From Pedobacter caeni (GTDB lineage Bacteria; Bacteroidota; Bacteroidia; Sphingobacteriales; Sphingobacteriaceae), in NCBI RefSeq assembly GCF_900129215.1, contig NZ_FQUQ01000004.1, positions 620,001 to 684,000 on the forward strand: a stretch of DNA of 64,000 nt, read 5' to 3'. The number at the start of each line of letters is the position of its first letter. The first letter of the stretch is position 1. The position numbers were made by a program, and so were the translations under genes. Below are positions 52,023 through 60,883 of this stretch, one piece after another. The notes under the pieces were generated by a model. That model made no database searches. It had not been told where the DNA came from and saw nothing but the letters and a program-made list of their open reading frames with translations.

Positions 52023-54460
52023 TATTTTTTGTTAGAAATCAGGTTAACAAACAAGCGGTAAGCTCCGGGTACACCCGCAGGTAATTGTCTGAAGAAAGAA
52101 AGAGAAGTGTACACAAACTTTCCTTTTCCGTAATCTGCTACGATCAGGGAACCATTTTTCTCTGTTTCGCCAGTATCGTGCATGCCCAGAATTGGTGTAT
52201 ATTTCGGGTCGATATTGGTTGCAAAATACAATCCACGCTCCTGTACCCATCCCTCAAAATCTTTAAGGGTAATCTTATTCGGATAATTTAATACCGCATG
52301 ATTTGGTGCCAGTAAAGTCACTGCAGCATCTTCTTCTGTCACGCGGTCTCTGGACAATGCAAATGGATAAGGTCCGATTTCATTTCTCTTTAATGGGGAA
52401 TTCACATTGTACTGAACCAGTAAAACACCACCATTCTCTACGTATTTCATCAGTTTAGGTTGTATCGCCTGGAGATGCTCATTGATATTGTACAAACGAA
52501 CACCAGTCACCAGGGCATCAAAAGAAGAAAGATCAGCATTTAAGACCTGTTGTTCTGAAAGCTGGGTCACGTCAAAACCGATCTGCTTTAAAGATTCAGG
52601 AACCAGGTCTCCTGCCCCTGCAATAAATCCGATTCTTTTGCCCGCAATCTTCAGGTCTGTATGTTCTATTCTTGCTGTTGCGGAAGGAAACAAGGTTTGT
52701 ACAGGAATATGGTCATAGTTCAACACCTGCAATCCCTGATGGTAGCTTTTGCCATCTACAACTGCGCTCAGGGCAAAATCCCCGCCCGTTGATGTTGCTC
52801 CCGGACTCAATTTAAAGGACACCATTTGCTGCTCTCCTTTTTTGTCCATGCTAAAGTCTAATTTCTCCGGACTTATACTCCAGCCGGAAGGAAGTTGAGG
52901 AACAAGGCTCCCGGTCAGATGATCACGGAAGCTTTGTAAGCTTATAAAAATAGTCTTGCTTTCAGTCCCATTAAACAGGAAAGCTTTTTCTCCAAATGTG
53001 GCAGTCACCGGAGGAGCGATCACCAAAGGCTGGTATACCTCTCCCTTAACCGGATCTGTAAATTTATAGATCACCGGGAATTTCTTTTCTATCGTCTGAT
53101 CACCAATGGTAATCCGGAATACCCCATTCACGAGGGCATGGTTTTCAGGAAGGCCAATCAGGGATAAATCATCTACTTCAAAGCTACCTTGCCCATGTTT
53201 TTTCTCCAGCCAGTAAGGCTGACTCAGCTGATTCGCGCTACCAAATATTTTACGGTCCATTGCCGTCAATCTGTTTGGAGCAAGATCGACCTTCAGGCGG
53301 CTTTGCAGCTCCTGGATATTAATAGAAAAAGGAAAATTGTCTTTTACCCTGGCAATGGCCTGGATCTTTACGGCCACCGAATCATTCAGGGCATAGGAAG
53401 GATTTGCAGCGGCGACTTCAATCCAGATCCCTGAACAGGCAAGGATAAGGTCATCCAGCAATTCTTGTTTGAAAGGTTTTCCTTTCACCAGTTCACGTAG
53501 TTTTAAAAGTTTTGCCACCGAGGCTGAAGGATTGGAAGCCTGGAAACCGGCATTGATCTCTGTAACCAGTTTCTGGATTTCAGCACTACCCGGATTTCTG
53601 TTCAAGCTAAAATCAATTCCTTCAAACAGATCTGATTTCGCCTTTTCGCCCGCTACAGGAGAAAAATATTCTATTGCCGAACCTCTTTGTCTGGCAGAGC
53701 CGAAACCCTGGCTTTTATGGTTAGACCTGCTTTCTGCAGCAATCTCCCCATAACCTTTACCCAGTAAGGGGTTATATAATCCAACATCCAGCTTCAGCTG
53801 GTCCTCAGATGTGGTGTTGTTTCCACCGAAATTAAAAGTATTCCAAACGATACGTTTTGCCTGCCATGGCTTTACAAAGGCCAGCTGTTCCGGAAACTGT
53901 TTAGGATCTGCCGCTGCAGAAAAGGCTTCACGGGCAAGGATGGCAGAACCGGAATGATGCCCATGTCCGGCACGTGCATCTTCAGGAAAACGGGTGATGA
54001 TCACATCCGGCTGAAACTTACGGATCACCCAGACTACATCAGAAAGAATTTTTGTTTTATTCCAGATCTTGAAACTCTCTTCCGGATTTTTTGAGAAACC
54101 AAAGTCGTTGGCTCTGGTAAAGAATTGTGCTGCTCCATCCATCCTTCTTGCTGCAAGCAGTTCCTGCGTTCGGATGAGGCCCAACAGTTCTGCCTGTTCT
54201 GTGCCAATGAGGTTCTGTCCACCATCACCTCTGGTTAAAGAGAGGTATCCTGCCCTTACTTTTTTCTCTTTTGCAAGGTAGGCCAATAAACGGGTATTTT
54301 CATCGTCGGGATGTGCTGCAACATACAATACGCTTCCACTAACGTTTAAACTTTCTAAGCCTTGCTTAATCTCCGCAGCGTTGAGTGTTGGGCTGAACTG
54401 CGCATTCGAGTATATCGGAAACGCAGCTAAAGATAAAAGCAGGTATTGACGGAATTTCAT
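52022..54460 (-). CDS. Large PIG-L/LmbE-type deacetylase
   Basis: 812 residues. Signal peptide about 1-20. The N-terminal PIG-L domain (about 38-230) holds the zinc motif AAHPDDEN and HGHH in RAGHGHHSGS. A long beta-rich middle region follows (about 340-580), then a GATase1-like/Rossmann domain (about 600-800, with GKRIGFIAGAGDLVPESLKQ, SFDALVTGVRLYNI and NGGVLLVQYNVN). It probably removes N-acetyl groups from amino sugars or related conjugates outside the cytoplasm. First gene of a unit with the micro-ORF and symporter downstream. Substrate unknown. Confidence 0.88.
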   Translation of the reverse strand: MKFRQYLLLSLAAFPIYSNAQFSPTLNAAEIKQGLESLNVSGSVLYVAAHPDDENTRLLAYLAKEKKVRAGYLSLTRGDGGQNLIGTEQAELLGLIRTQELLAARRMDGAAQFFTRANDFGFSKNPEESFKIWNKTKILSDVVWVIRKFQPDVIITRFPEDARAGHGHHSGSAILAREAFSAAADPKQFPEQLAFVKPWQAKRIVWNTFNFGGNNTTSEDQLKLDVGLYNPLLGKGYGEIAAESRSNHKSQGFGSARQRGSAIEYFSPVAGEKAKSDLFEGIDFSLNRNPGSAEIQKLVTEINAGFQASNPSASVAKLLKLRELVKGKPFKQELLDDLILACSGIWIEVAAANPSYALNDSVAVKIQAIARVKDNFPFSINIQELQSRLKVDLAPNRLTAMDRKIFGSANQLSQPYWLEKKHGQGSFEVDDLSLIGLPENHALVNGVFRITIGDQTIEKKFPVIYKFTDPVKGEVYQPLVIAPPVTATFGEKAFLFNGTESKTIFISLQSFRDHLTGSLVPQLPSGWSISPEKLDFSMDKKGEQQMVSFKLSPGATSTGGDFALSAVVDGKSYHQGLQVLNYDHIPVQTLFPSATARIEHTDLKIAGKRIGFIAGAGDLVPESLKQIGFDVTQLSEQQVLNADLSSFDALVTGVRLYNINEHLQAIQPKLMKYVENGGVLLVQYNVNSPLKRNEIGPYPFALSRDRVTEEDAAVTLLAPNHAVLNYPNKITLKDFEGWVQERGLYFATNIDPKYTPILGMHDTGETEKNGSLIVADYGKGKFVYTSLSFFRQLPAGVPGAYRLFVNLISNKK

Positions 54461-54555
54461 AAACAGGTCTTAATTCTCGAATGTAAATAAAACATCCTCA
54501 ATCTGAAACTTAATTCCGCCAATAACCGTAACAATCCTGAAAAGTACGACGTACC

Positions 54556-55155
54556 TTATAGGAGAATCTTACTGCTTACTTCTTTGTCAATGGTAATGAA
54601 TCCTGGTAATTTTACCAGTGCTCCTCCTACTTTGATACTTGGTCTGATTTTTAAAGTCAGAATTCCTTTTTTCTCTCCGCCATTTTTATTGCCTTGTAAG
54701 AATTCAGTAATTTCATTCATCACTTTGCTGTTGGTTACAAAAGGATAAATATTGGCAATCAGGTCTACCGGAACAGTAGTGGATTGTCCGGACTGGATGT
54801 TTACTTCCTGATTCACAAAACCTCCTGCCAGTTCCTGTTTATTGATCAGGATTTTATATTCAAATTCATTGATCCCTGCAACATTGGAAGATGGGTTAGT
54901 TATTTCCAGGTTTAAACGGGCCTTTAAAGGGATGTCTTTTCTCAATAAGCCCAGTGCGAGTCCCGGAAGACTTCCTAAATTGATGTTCTGATCGTTCAAC
55001 AGCTTTTTAACATCGGTACCAGCAAGGGAGATGTTGTCGGCAGAATGGATTTTATAGGTACACTTTTCTAAAGCTTTGATTTGCTGTTGTTGCTTATTGA
55101 TCACGCAACTCTGAATAATAATCGCCGTCAGGCAAAGGAAAATGATCTTTTTCAT
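54556..55155 (-). CDS. LEA-type-2-like lipoprotein
   Basis: 199 residues. Lipobox Cys at residue 16 (IQSC). A beta-sandwich typical of LEA14/WHy proteins is suggested by LKARLNLEITNPSSNVAGIN, FEYKILINKQELAGG and QSGQSTTVPVDL. Homologous domains are linked to stress tolerance or outer-membrane lipid handling, but the specific role is unknown. Single gene, with no clear partner. Confidence 0.7.
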   Translation of the reverse strand: MKKIIFLCLTAIIIQSCVINKQQQQIKALEKCTYKIHSADNISLAGTDVKKLLNDQNINLGSLPGLALGLLRKDIPLKARLNLEITNPSSNVAGINEFEYKILINKQELAGGFVNQEVNIQSGQSTTVPVDLIANIYPFVTNSKVMNEITEFLQGNKNGGEKKGILTLKIRPSIKVGGALVKLPGFITIDKEVSSKILL

Positions 55156-55269
55156 GATATATGTAGTTTTTCTTTGTGTGTGCTGATTTGTGTTAAAGGT
55201 ACAATAATAGCGCCATTTAGCTATAACGGATTAATCAGTCAAATGATATCAACACGCAGAAAATGCTTT

Positions 55270-55896
55270 TTAGCCGATCTCATTGATCATCTGAAAAATC
55301 TCCTGCTTTGATTTTTCAAATATTTCTCCTCCAAACTCTTCATTGTCCAGTGAAATTATGGTTACGTCTTTGACCCCCATCATTCCGAAAACGAACTGCA
55401 GATATTTGGTTTGAAAATTCATATGTTCATTTTTTTCATGCTCGGCATAGCCTGTATCACCTCTGCTGGAAAGGATGTACATCTTTTTGTTTTCAAGTAA
55501 CCCAATGTAATCTCCATCTGGCTTACCAGAGCGGAATTTCCAGGTTTCATTGATCCGCATCACCTGATCTATATAGGATTTTAATCCACTGGGTATAGAC
55601 CAGTTATACATTGGGGTTCCGATGACATAGATGTCATTCTCCTTCAATTCCTGAACCAATTCATTACTAAATTGTAGTGCTGCCTGATTTTCATCATTCC
55701 TGTCCTTTGGTTTTAAAAAGGCTCCTGCAATCCATTTTTCGTCAATTGGGGGTACAAGATTAAGTCCAAGCTCCCGGAAGGTGAAATGATCCTCCGGATA
55801 CCTGCTTGTCCAGTTGTCTACAAATAACTGCATCAACATTCTGCTATATGACCGCTCAGTTCTGACACTGGCGTTAATCATCAGTAATTTCTTCAT
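55270..55896 (-). CDS. azoR: FMN-dependent NADH-azoreductase (flavodoxin-fold quinone reductase)
   Basis: 208 residues, cytoplasmic. Opening LMINASVRTERSYSRML, the GTPMYNWSIPSGLKSYIDQV flavin loop, and SSRGDTGY are AzoR-type signatures. It reduces quinones and azo dyes with NAD(P)H. It lies 56 bases after the Crp-like regulator on the same strand, so the regulator may control it in response to electrophiles. Confidence 0.88.
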   Translation of the reverse strand: MKKLLMINASVRTERSYSRMLMQLFVDNWTSRYPEDHFTFRELGLNLVPPIDEKWIAGAFLKPKDRNDENQAALQFSNELVQELKENDIYVIGTPMYNWSIPSGLKSYIDQVMRINETWKFRSGKPDGDYIGLLENKKMYILSSRGDTGYAEHEKNEHMNFQTKYLQFVFGMMGVKDVTIISLDNEEFGGEIFEKSKQEIFQMINEIG

Positions 55897-55952
55897 TTGC
55901 TTTAAATTTTAGGAAAGCAAAATTCAGCATAAGGAATATCAAAAATATTGAC

Positions 55953-56546
55953 CTAGTTCAATGTCTTTTTATTTCTCCGTTTGATCCTGCTCAAAAATTC
56001 AGCAGAAATCCCAAGGTAAGAAGCAATGAGGTATTGCGGGATTTTGGCCACAAGCTTTGGATAACTTTGTAAAAAATCCAGATACCGGTGTTCGGCATTA
56101 TAGACATTGTTCATGATAATCCTCTTCTGCAAAGTGCCCGCATAACCTTCCAAAATGATTCTGAAATACCTTTCCAGCGCAGGGATTTGCTCCAGCATTC
56201 GTTGAAAAGAATCAAAACTGATCTGTAAAAGTTCGGTTTTCTCCAATGCCTGGATGTTGTATATGGAAGGGGATTGTTTTCGGAAACTATCTATATCCGT
56301 CGCCCACCAGTCATCTATTGCAAAATAAAGAATTTCCTCTTGTCCGGTATCCGCGTTTATATAAAATGCTTTCAGCGTTCCGGAGATGATGTAATTGTCT
56401 TTCCTGCAGACCTCTCCATTTCTCAGCAGGTACTCGTTTTTCTCCAGTACCTTTTTGGTCCAGAATGAATTTAAAAGCAGGACTTCCTCTTCGCTGAGCC
56501 TGACCTGCTTCAATATGTTATCGATTAACTGATGTGTTGAGCTCAA
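55953..56546 (-). CDS. Crp/Fnr-family transcriptional regulator
   Basis: 197 residues. N-terminal cyclic-nucleotide-binding-like beta-roll (about 20-125) and a short C-terminal helix-turn-helix (about 165-190: IPQYLIASYLGISAEFLSRI). The ligand pocket is not of the cAMP-binding class by visible residues, and the family often senses other signals. Directly upstream of the azoreductase gene, its likely target. Confidence 0.85.
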   Translation of the reverse strand: MSSTHQLIDNILKQVRLSEEEVLLLNSFWTKKVLEKNEYLLRNGEVCRKDNYIISGTLKAFYINADTGQEEILYFAIDDWWATDIDSFRKQSPSIYNIQALEKTELLQISFDSFQRMLEQIPALERYFRIILEGYAGTLQKRIIMNNVYNAEHRYLDFLQSYPKLVAKIPQYLIASYLGISAEFLSRIKRRNKKTLN

Positions 56547-56579
56547 ATCTATCCTTTAAATTTATCCATAAAACTAACT

Positions 56580-58070
56580 TTACAATCTGGTCATCCATAT
56601 ATTAATGTCTTCTTCTGAAGAGATTCTTAGCTTTTTACGCACACGGTACTTCTTTCCTTCAACGGCTCTTACTGAAAGGCCGGTATACCTGGCAATTTCT
56701 TTTGTTTCAAAATTCAGCCTCAATAAAGCGCAAAATTCAAGCTCTGATGCCACAAGATTAGGAGCAATCTCCAGGACTTTTTTTGTGAAAGCCTGGTCGA
56801 GCTTATTAAACTTAATAAAAAATGCGGGATCGTTTGTAATCGCCATCTGTACCACAGTTCTCATTTCTTCCTCTTCATTTTTTTGTCCGGGAATTCCCAC
56901 CTGCTCCAGCATCTGTACCTTTTCCTCCATAAGTCGACTTTGTTCTGCACTGATCTGCTGCGTTTTTTTGTATTTTCTGAATATGATAAAAGCAATATAC
57001 AGACTCAGGAAGAACAGCGGCAGAAAGATCAGCAGAATTAAGGCATAACGTCCTGCTTTACCTGCATTATGAAGCTCCTTTTCTTTCAGCAGGCCAGCCA
57101 ATGGTTTTCGTATGGCTTCCTTCTCTACTCTGGCCAGACTATCTGAAATCGCCGTGTATTTAAGCAGGTATACTTTCTCCAGATCTGCATCACGAAGTTT
57201 GTAATATACTTTTGACAGACTCTTAAATGCAAACTTTTTCACATATACGGCATGCAAGGAGTCTGAAAGAAAAAGCACCTTCAAAAGTGTATGAAGTGAT
57301 TTTTTATATTCTCCTGTTTCATAATACAGTGTTGCAAAATTCCCCAGTTTAAGCATTTCTGTTTGTCTGGATTTAAACTTACGCTCAGCCTCGCCTTTTA
57401 CCTCAAGATACTTTCTGGCAGAATCATATTGTTTGACTTCAAGAAATTTACTGGCAATATTACTTTCAGACAGGCTGAGTCCGACAATATATTTACTATC
57501 ATTATGAATCTTTTTGTATTCTTCATGACTCTTTTTATAATAATACAGTGAGGAATCCTGCTGCCTTTTGTTGCTTTCAAAACCAAAGGCCAGGCCGGTA
57601 TAAATCTGCCCCATCCGGTAATGCCGACCATTGAGATCGGCAATTTTCTCTGCATGGATTTTGGCGAGCTCATACATTTTCCGTCCTTCTTCATAAAATC
57701 CCAGTGCAGTATAGCTACCAGCCATCAAGGTAAATAAATGGGTAGTAAATGTTTTATGATTTAGTTTTAAATTGGTTGCTTTTGCCTGATTTCCAATTTC
57801 CAGTACTCTTTCAAAATTCCCGCAGTCAAATGCCAGTACAGCCATTGCATTCCAACTCCAGACCAGCATTTTGATATTCCCTGTTTTTCCCGCTTCCTGA
57901 TGGAACTGATTCGCTAATCTGACTGCCGACTTCACATTTCCGGCCTGATCAAGTAAAGCACATAAACGATCGATTTCCGGATCTGTATCCCTGGCATAAG
58001 TTCTGGAAGTCAGGCTGATAAAAAGGATTAAGTAGGTAAATAAGTACAAGAAAAAAAGACTTTTCTTCAT
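56580..58070 (-). CDS. TPR-containing membrane regulator with LuxR-type HTH
   Basis: 496 residues. Signal segment about 1-26, helical TPR-like region (about 30-330), one membrane helix (about 342-364), coiled coil (about 370-395), and a C-terminal GerE/LuxR-type helix-turn-helix (about 435-485: SELEFCALLRLNFETKEIAR and GLSVRAVEGKKYRVRKKLRI). The HTH is of the same kind as that of the regulator at 29444, but the sensor is TPR-like. No kinase or receiver domain. Target unknown; no operon partner. Confidence 0.82.
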   Translation of the reverse strand: MKKSLFFLYLFTYLILFISLTSRTYARDTDPEIDRLCALLDQAGNVKSAVRLANQFHQEAGKTGNIKMLVWSWNAMAVLAFDCGNFERVLEIGNQAKATNLKLNHKTFTTHLFTLMAGSYTALGFYEEGRKMYELAKIHAEKIADLNGRHYRMGQIYTGLAFGFESNKRQQDSSLYYYKKSHEEYKKIHNDSKYIVGLSLSESNIASKFLEVKQYDSARKYLEVKGEAERKFKSRQTEMLKLGNFATLYYETGEYKKSLHTLLKVLFLSDSLHAVYVKKFAFKSLSKVYYKLRDADLEKVYLLKYTAISDSLARVEKEAIRKPLAGLLKEKELHNAGKAGRYALILLIFLPLFFLSLYIAFIIFRKYKKTQQISAEQSRLMEEKVQMLEQVGIPGQKNEEEEMRTVVQMAITNDPAFFIKFNKLDQAFTKKVLEIAPNLVASELEFCALLRLNFETKEIARYTGLSVRAVEGKKYRVRKKLRISSEEDINIWMTRL

Positions 58071-58165
58071 ATCGGCTTCCGCTCGTTCATCACTGGTTTT
58101 AAAGATGTTAAAGTAATGTTTTATCTCTAAACTTCAAGCTTAAAATTCTCCGCTCCCAGACCGGC

Positions 58166-58483
58166 CTATACCAGTACTTTCTCTGGTTGATAAATATCCA
58201 GGCCATCCAGGACGTCTGTTCTGTTTTCCTCCAGATGAGGAAGGATATGGTCTTCCACTAAATATTTATAATGTGAACTCAATTGGTGATCTCTGGCAGC
58301 TTCCAGGTCAGTAAACTCCTGAAGAATGACAAAGATGCGCTTGTTCCCCCTGGATCTGGTGATGTTATAATTCAGACAACCTGGTTCTTTCAAAGCGGCA
58401 TGAACAAGCGGGCCGAAAAAATGCGCTACATGAACTTCATACCCTATTCTCACGCGCCAATACACGACTAAAACTATTGACAT
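58166..58483 (-). CDS. Antibiotic-biosynthesis-monooxygenase-fold protein (ABM)
   Basis: 105 residues from the Met at 58483; a longer frame to 58528 adds 15 residues that precede the conserved MSIVLVVYWRV start. The ferredoxin-like ABM fold is suggested by GCLNYNITRSRGNKRIFVIL, QEFTDLEAARDH and HILPHLEE. Such small dimeric proteins act on quinones or other reactive metabolites, or only bind them. Single gene. Confidence 0.8.
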   Translation of the reverse strand: MSIVLVVYWRVRIGYEVHVAHFFGPLVHAALKEPGCLNYNITRSRGNKRIFVILQEFTDLEAARDHQLSSHYKYLVEDHILPHLEENRTDVLDGLDIYQPEKVLV

Positions 58484-58539
58484 ATTCTTTTGTTGATTTA
58501 ATTTACAGCATGTTCCTTTTCTGATCAACGGAAATTAAA

Positions 58540-58569
58540 AAATACCGGATGCAGCTACATCCGGTATTT
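58540..58569 (-). terminator. Intrinsic terminator of the metzincin gene
   Basis: Perfect 12-bp stem AAATACCGGATG / CATCCGGTATTT with a 6-nt loop, followed by T's on the minus strand, 24 bases past the stop at 58594. Confidence 0.85.
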
Positions 58570-58593
58570 CCATCACCCGATTACCTTGATTTT

Positions 58594-59424
58594 TTATTTA
58601 TACAAATAGTTTAATGCAACCACATCATTTGCGTTAAAAGTACGTGGGGTACTTCCTACACAAGCAAGCATAAACGATTCTGAATCGGGAGCAGATGGCG
58701 TTCCAGGAATTCTGATTGCGCCAACACCTGCCTGCCCTTCATTGTCTCTTGATCCACCACAACTGTAAGCGCGGTTTGCATAATCGGTATGACGGAACCC
58801 GATGTTATGTCCAATCTCATGTTGCAATACTCCGGCAATCTGCTCCAGGCTTTTTGAAGAATAACCAGCAGAATGGGTATTGAAAAGAATCTGATTGTAA
58901 GGATTTCCAGAACTGGTAGGAAAACCACCACTGGCTAAAACAATTCTACCAAGGAAGTCTGGTCCCTGATAAAAGCCTTTGATGTCAATAGTACCTGTTG
59001 TTCCGGCAGTAGCACGTTGGAATTTAAGCTTCAGGCCAAGGTCATTGTATCTTTTGATGACAATATCCAGTGCCTGAGAGAACTTCACATTCAGACCAGT
59101 CACAGAAACGGTAATCGCTCTTGGCAGATTTTTCACAATATTGGTTGTTCTATACTGCTCTGTTTCTGCAATATTCAGGCTGGTATTGACTGCAGCTTCT
59201 TTTAAATTTTCTTCTGTCAACAGAATATCTCCTTCTACAAGGTATCCATTCTCTACCTTTTGAGCTTCATGTGTATTGAATCCCAGTTTTTTAATCTGAG
59301 CTAAAGTGGATGCAGAAATTTCTTCTTGTTTTTCGGTAACTTCTGCATGTTTTTCCTTTGAGCAGGAATAGATGCTGCTGATCAATAAGCTAAGCACAGC
59401 CAGGGATAAGATTCGGTTTTTCAT
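58594..59424 (-). CDS. Secreted metzincin-type metalloprotease lipoprotein (M57-like)
   Basis: 276 residues. Lipobox Cys at residue 21 (IYSC). Zinc site HEIGHNIGFRH (His202, Glu203, His206, His212) is a full metzincin HExxHxxGxxH, preceded by a matrixin-like fold; the 'dual-action HEIGH' family (PF12388) fits. It probably degrades proteins outside the cell. Ends NANDVVALNYLYK, a family-like tail. The region before the start is AT-rich, and no confident promoter could be picked. Confidence 0.85.
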   Translation of the reverse strand: MKNRILSLAVLSLLISSIYSCSKEKHAEVTEKQEEISASTLAQIKKLGFNTHEAQKVENGYLVEGDILLTEENLKEAAVNTSLNIAETEQYRTTNIVKNLPRAITVSVTGLNVKFSQALDIVIKRYNDLGLKLKFQRATAGTTGTIDIKGFYQGPDFLGRIVLASGGFPTSSGNPYNQILFNTHSAGYSSKSLEQIAGVLQHEIGHNIGFRHTDYANRAYSCGGSRDNEGQAGVGAIRIPGTPSAPDSESFMLACVGSTPRTFNANDVVALNYLYK

Positions 59425-59831
59425 AATTTAACAATTTAGGATTTTTGGTTTTGATTGAATTTGTAAAAGGGTGATTCATTAATCAAATCAGCTGATTAGG
59501 CGATGCAAGTTTAGTCTTTAAACACTCCCGGGTGGTTAAAAAAAATCTACTCACATCTACTCAAATGCCACAATTGGGCCCATTTGTATCATTCCAAAAA
59601 AAAATCACACGATAAATTCCCGTTTTATACGTACACCAAAAAAAGCAATAACATCAATGAAAGATAACATAGCGCTTGCCTGAAGATGTCAGGTCTGGTT
59701 TGGCCATCACGCACCCTCTGATTATATCTAAATAAAATACTTATTAACATATTAAGATAATATAAGTTATAATAAGAAAATTAGACAAAACGATGTACTG
59801 CTGTAAAACTCAGCACAATAATCAATAAAAG
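59425..59831. other. 407-base AT-rich intergenic region
   Basis: Divergent promoter region of the metzincin and DUF1016 genes. It holds the short palindrome TTGGGCCCA and, next to the DUF1016 gene, about 70 bases rich in TAT/ATA runs. No ORF, terminator or tRNA is apparent. Minus-strand TAAACTTG near the metzincin gene is a weak -7 match without a clear -33 box. Confidence 0.5.
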
Positions 59832-60821
59832 ATGAAGGACTTAGAAAAACAAAACCAGCTATACACTGAAATTTCATTAGTGGTCAGCCAGGCAAAACAA
59901 AGGGTTTACCAGAATAGCAATAAGATCTTATTACAAATGTACTGGCAGATTGGAAAACTGATCGTAGAAGATGAACAAAAAGGGAAAGCCAAAGCAATCT
60001 ATGGCAAGGAAACACTGAAAAAACTTTCAAAAGCACTAACTGTTGAATTCGGAAAAGGCTTTGATGAACGCAATCTGAACAATATCCGTGCTTTTTACAA
60101 TGCTTTTCCAATTTGGAACGCCGTGCGTACGGAATTGAGCTGGACACATTATCGCATTATCAGCCGACTGGAAACCAAATCATTAAGGTTAAGATATATA
60201 CAACACTGCATCGAAGGTAATTGGGATACCCGTACCCTCCAGAGAAACATTAAAACACAATATATCGGAAGAATCCTGGAAGAAGAGCACACAGATCTGC
60301 CGGCTCCAAAACAACTCATCAAAGATCCTTATATTTTCGAATTCCTCGGGATCACAAAAGATCTTCCCGCATCTGAAAGTAATATTGAAACGGCCCTGAT
60401 TAACCATATCCAGCATTTTCTAATGGAGCTGGGAAAAGGTTTTGCTTTTGTCGCCAGACAACAGCACATCGTAACAGATACCTCCGACTTCTTTATAGAT
60501 CTGGTATTCTACAACTATTACCTCAAATGTTTTATCCTGATTGATCTGAAAACCCAGAAACTTAGCCATGAGGCCATTGGGCAGATGGACATGTATGTAA
60601 GGATGTACAACGATCTGAAAAAAGGCCCGGATGACCAGCCTACGCTTGGGATGATTCTCTGTACTGAGAAAGATGAAACCTTAGTTAAATATTCTGTCCT
60701 GGCAGAGAATGAGAAAGTATTTGCCAGCAAATACCGGTTATACCTTCCTGATGAAACGGAATTAAAACAACTAATAGAGCAGGATCGGATCAGGCTTGAG
60801 CTGGATCACCCAACGGAATAA
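59832..60821 (+). CDS. DUF1016 / YhcG-type PDDEXK nuclease
   Basis: 329 residues, cytoplasmic. N-terminal DUF1016_N helical domain (about 10-150: QMYWQIGKLIVEDEQ, FDERNLNNIRAFYNAFP) and a C-terminal PDDEXK nuclease fold (about 165-315) with Asp223 in FFIDLVFYN, Asp238-x-Lys240 in LIDLKTQK and Gln251 in GQMDMYVRMYN. This looks catalytically complete. The family is often found in mobile or defence contexts (restriction islands), but no such neighbour is present here. Codon and base use do not differ obviously from the surroundings except for the AT-rich upstream region. Confidence 0.9.
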   Translation: MKDLEKQNQLYTEISLVVSQAKQRVYQNSNKILLQMYWQIGKLIVEDEQKGKAKAIYGKETLKKLSKALTVEFGKGFDERNLNNIRAFYNAFPIWNAVRTELSWTHYRIISRLETKSLRLRYIQHCIEGNWDTRTLQRNIKTQYIGRILEEEHTDLPAPKQLIKDPYIFEFLGITKDLPASESNIETALINHIQHFLMELGKGFAFVARQQHIVTDTSDFFIDLVFYNYYLKCFILIDLKTQKLSHEAIGQMDMYVRMYNDLKKGPDDQPTLGMILCTEKDETLVKYSVLAENEKVFASKYRLYLPDETELKQLIEQDRIRLELDHPTE

Positions 60822-60834
60822 TCAGCTAAAAGAA

Positions 60835-60865
60835 AGCACAACCCCATTCGTATGGAGGTTGTGCT
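60835..60865 (-). terminator. Intrinsic terminator of the GH88 gene
   Basis: AGCACAACC / GGTTGTGCT with inner CCAT / ATGG and a 4-nt loop, one bulge, followed on the minus strand by TTTCTTTT. Located between the convergent DUF1016 and GH88 genes, 18 bases past the GH88 stop. Confidence 0.8.
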
Positions 60866-60883
60866 GCCTGATGCTGCTAACGG

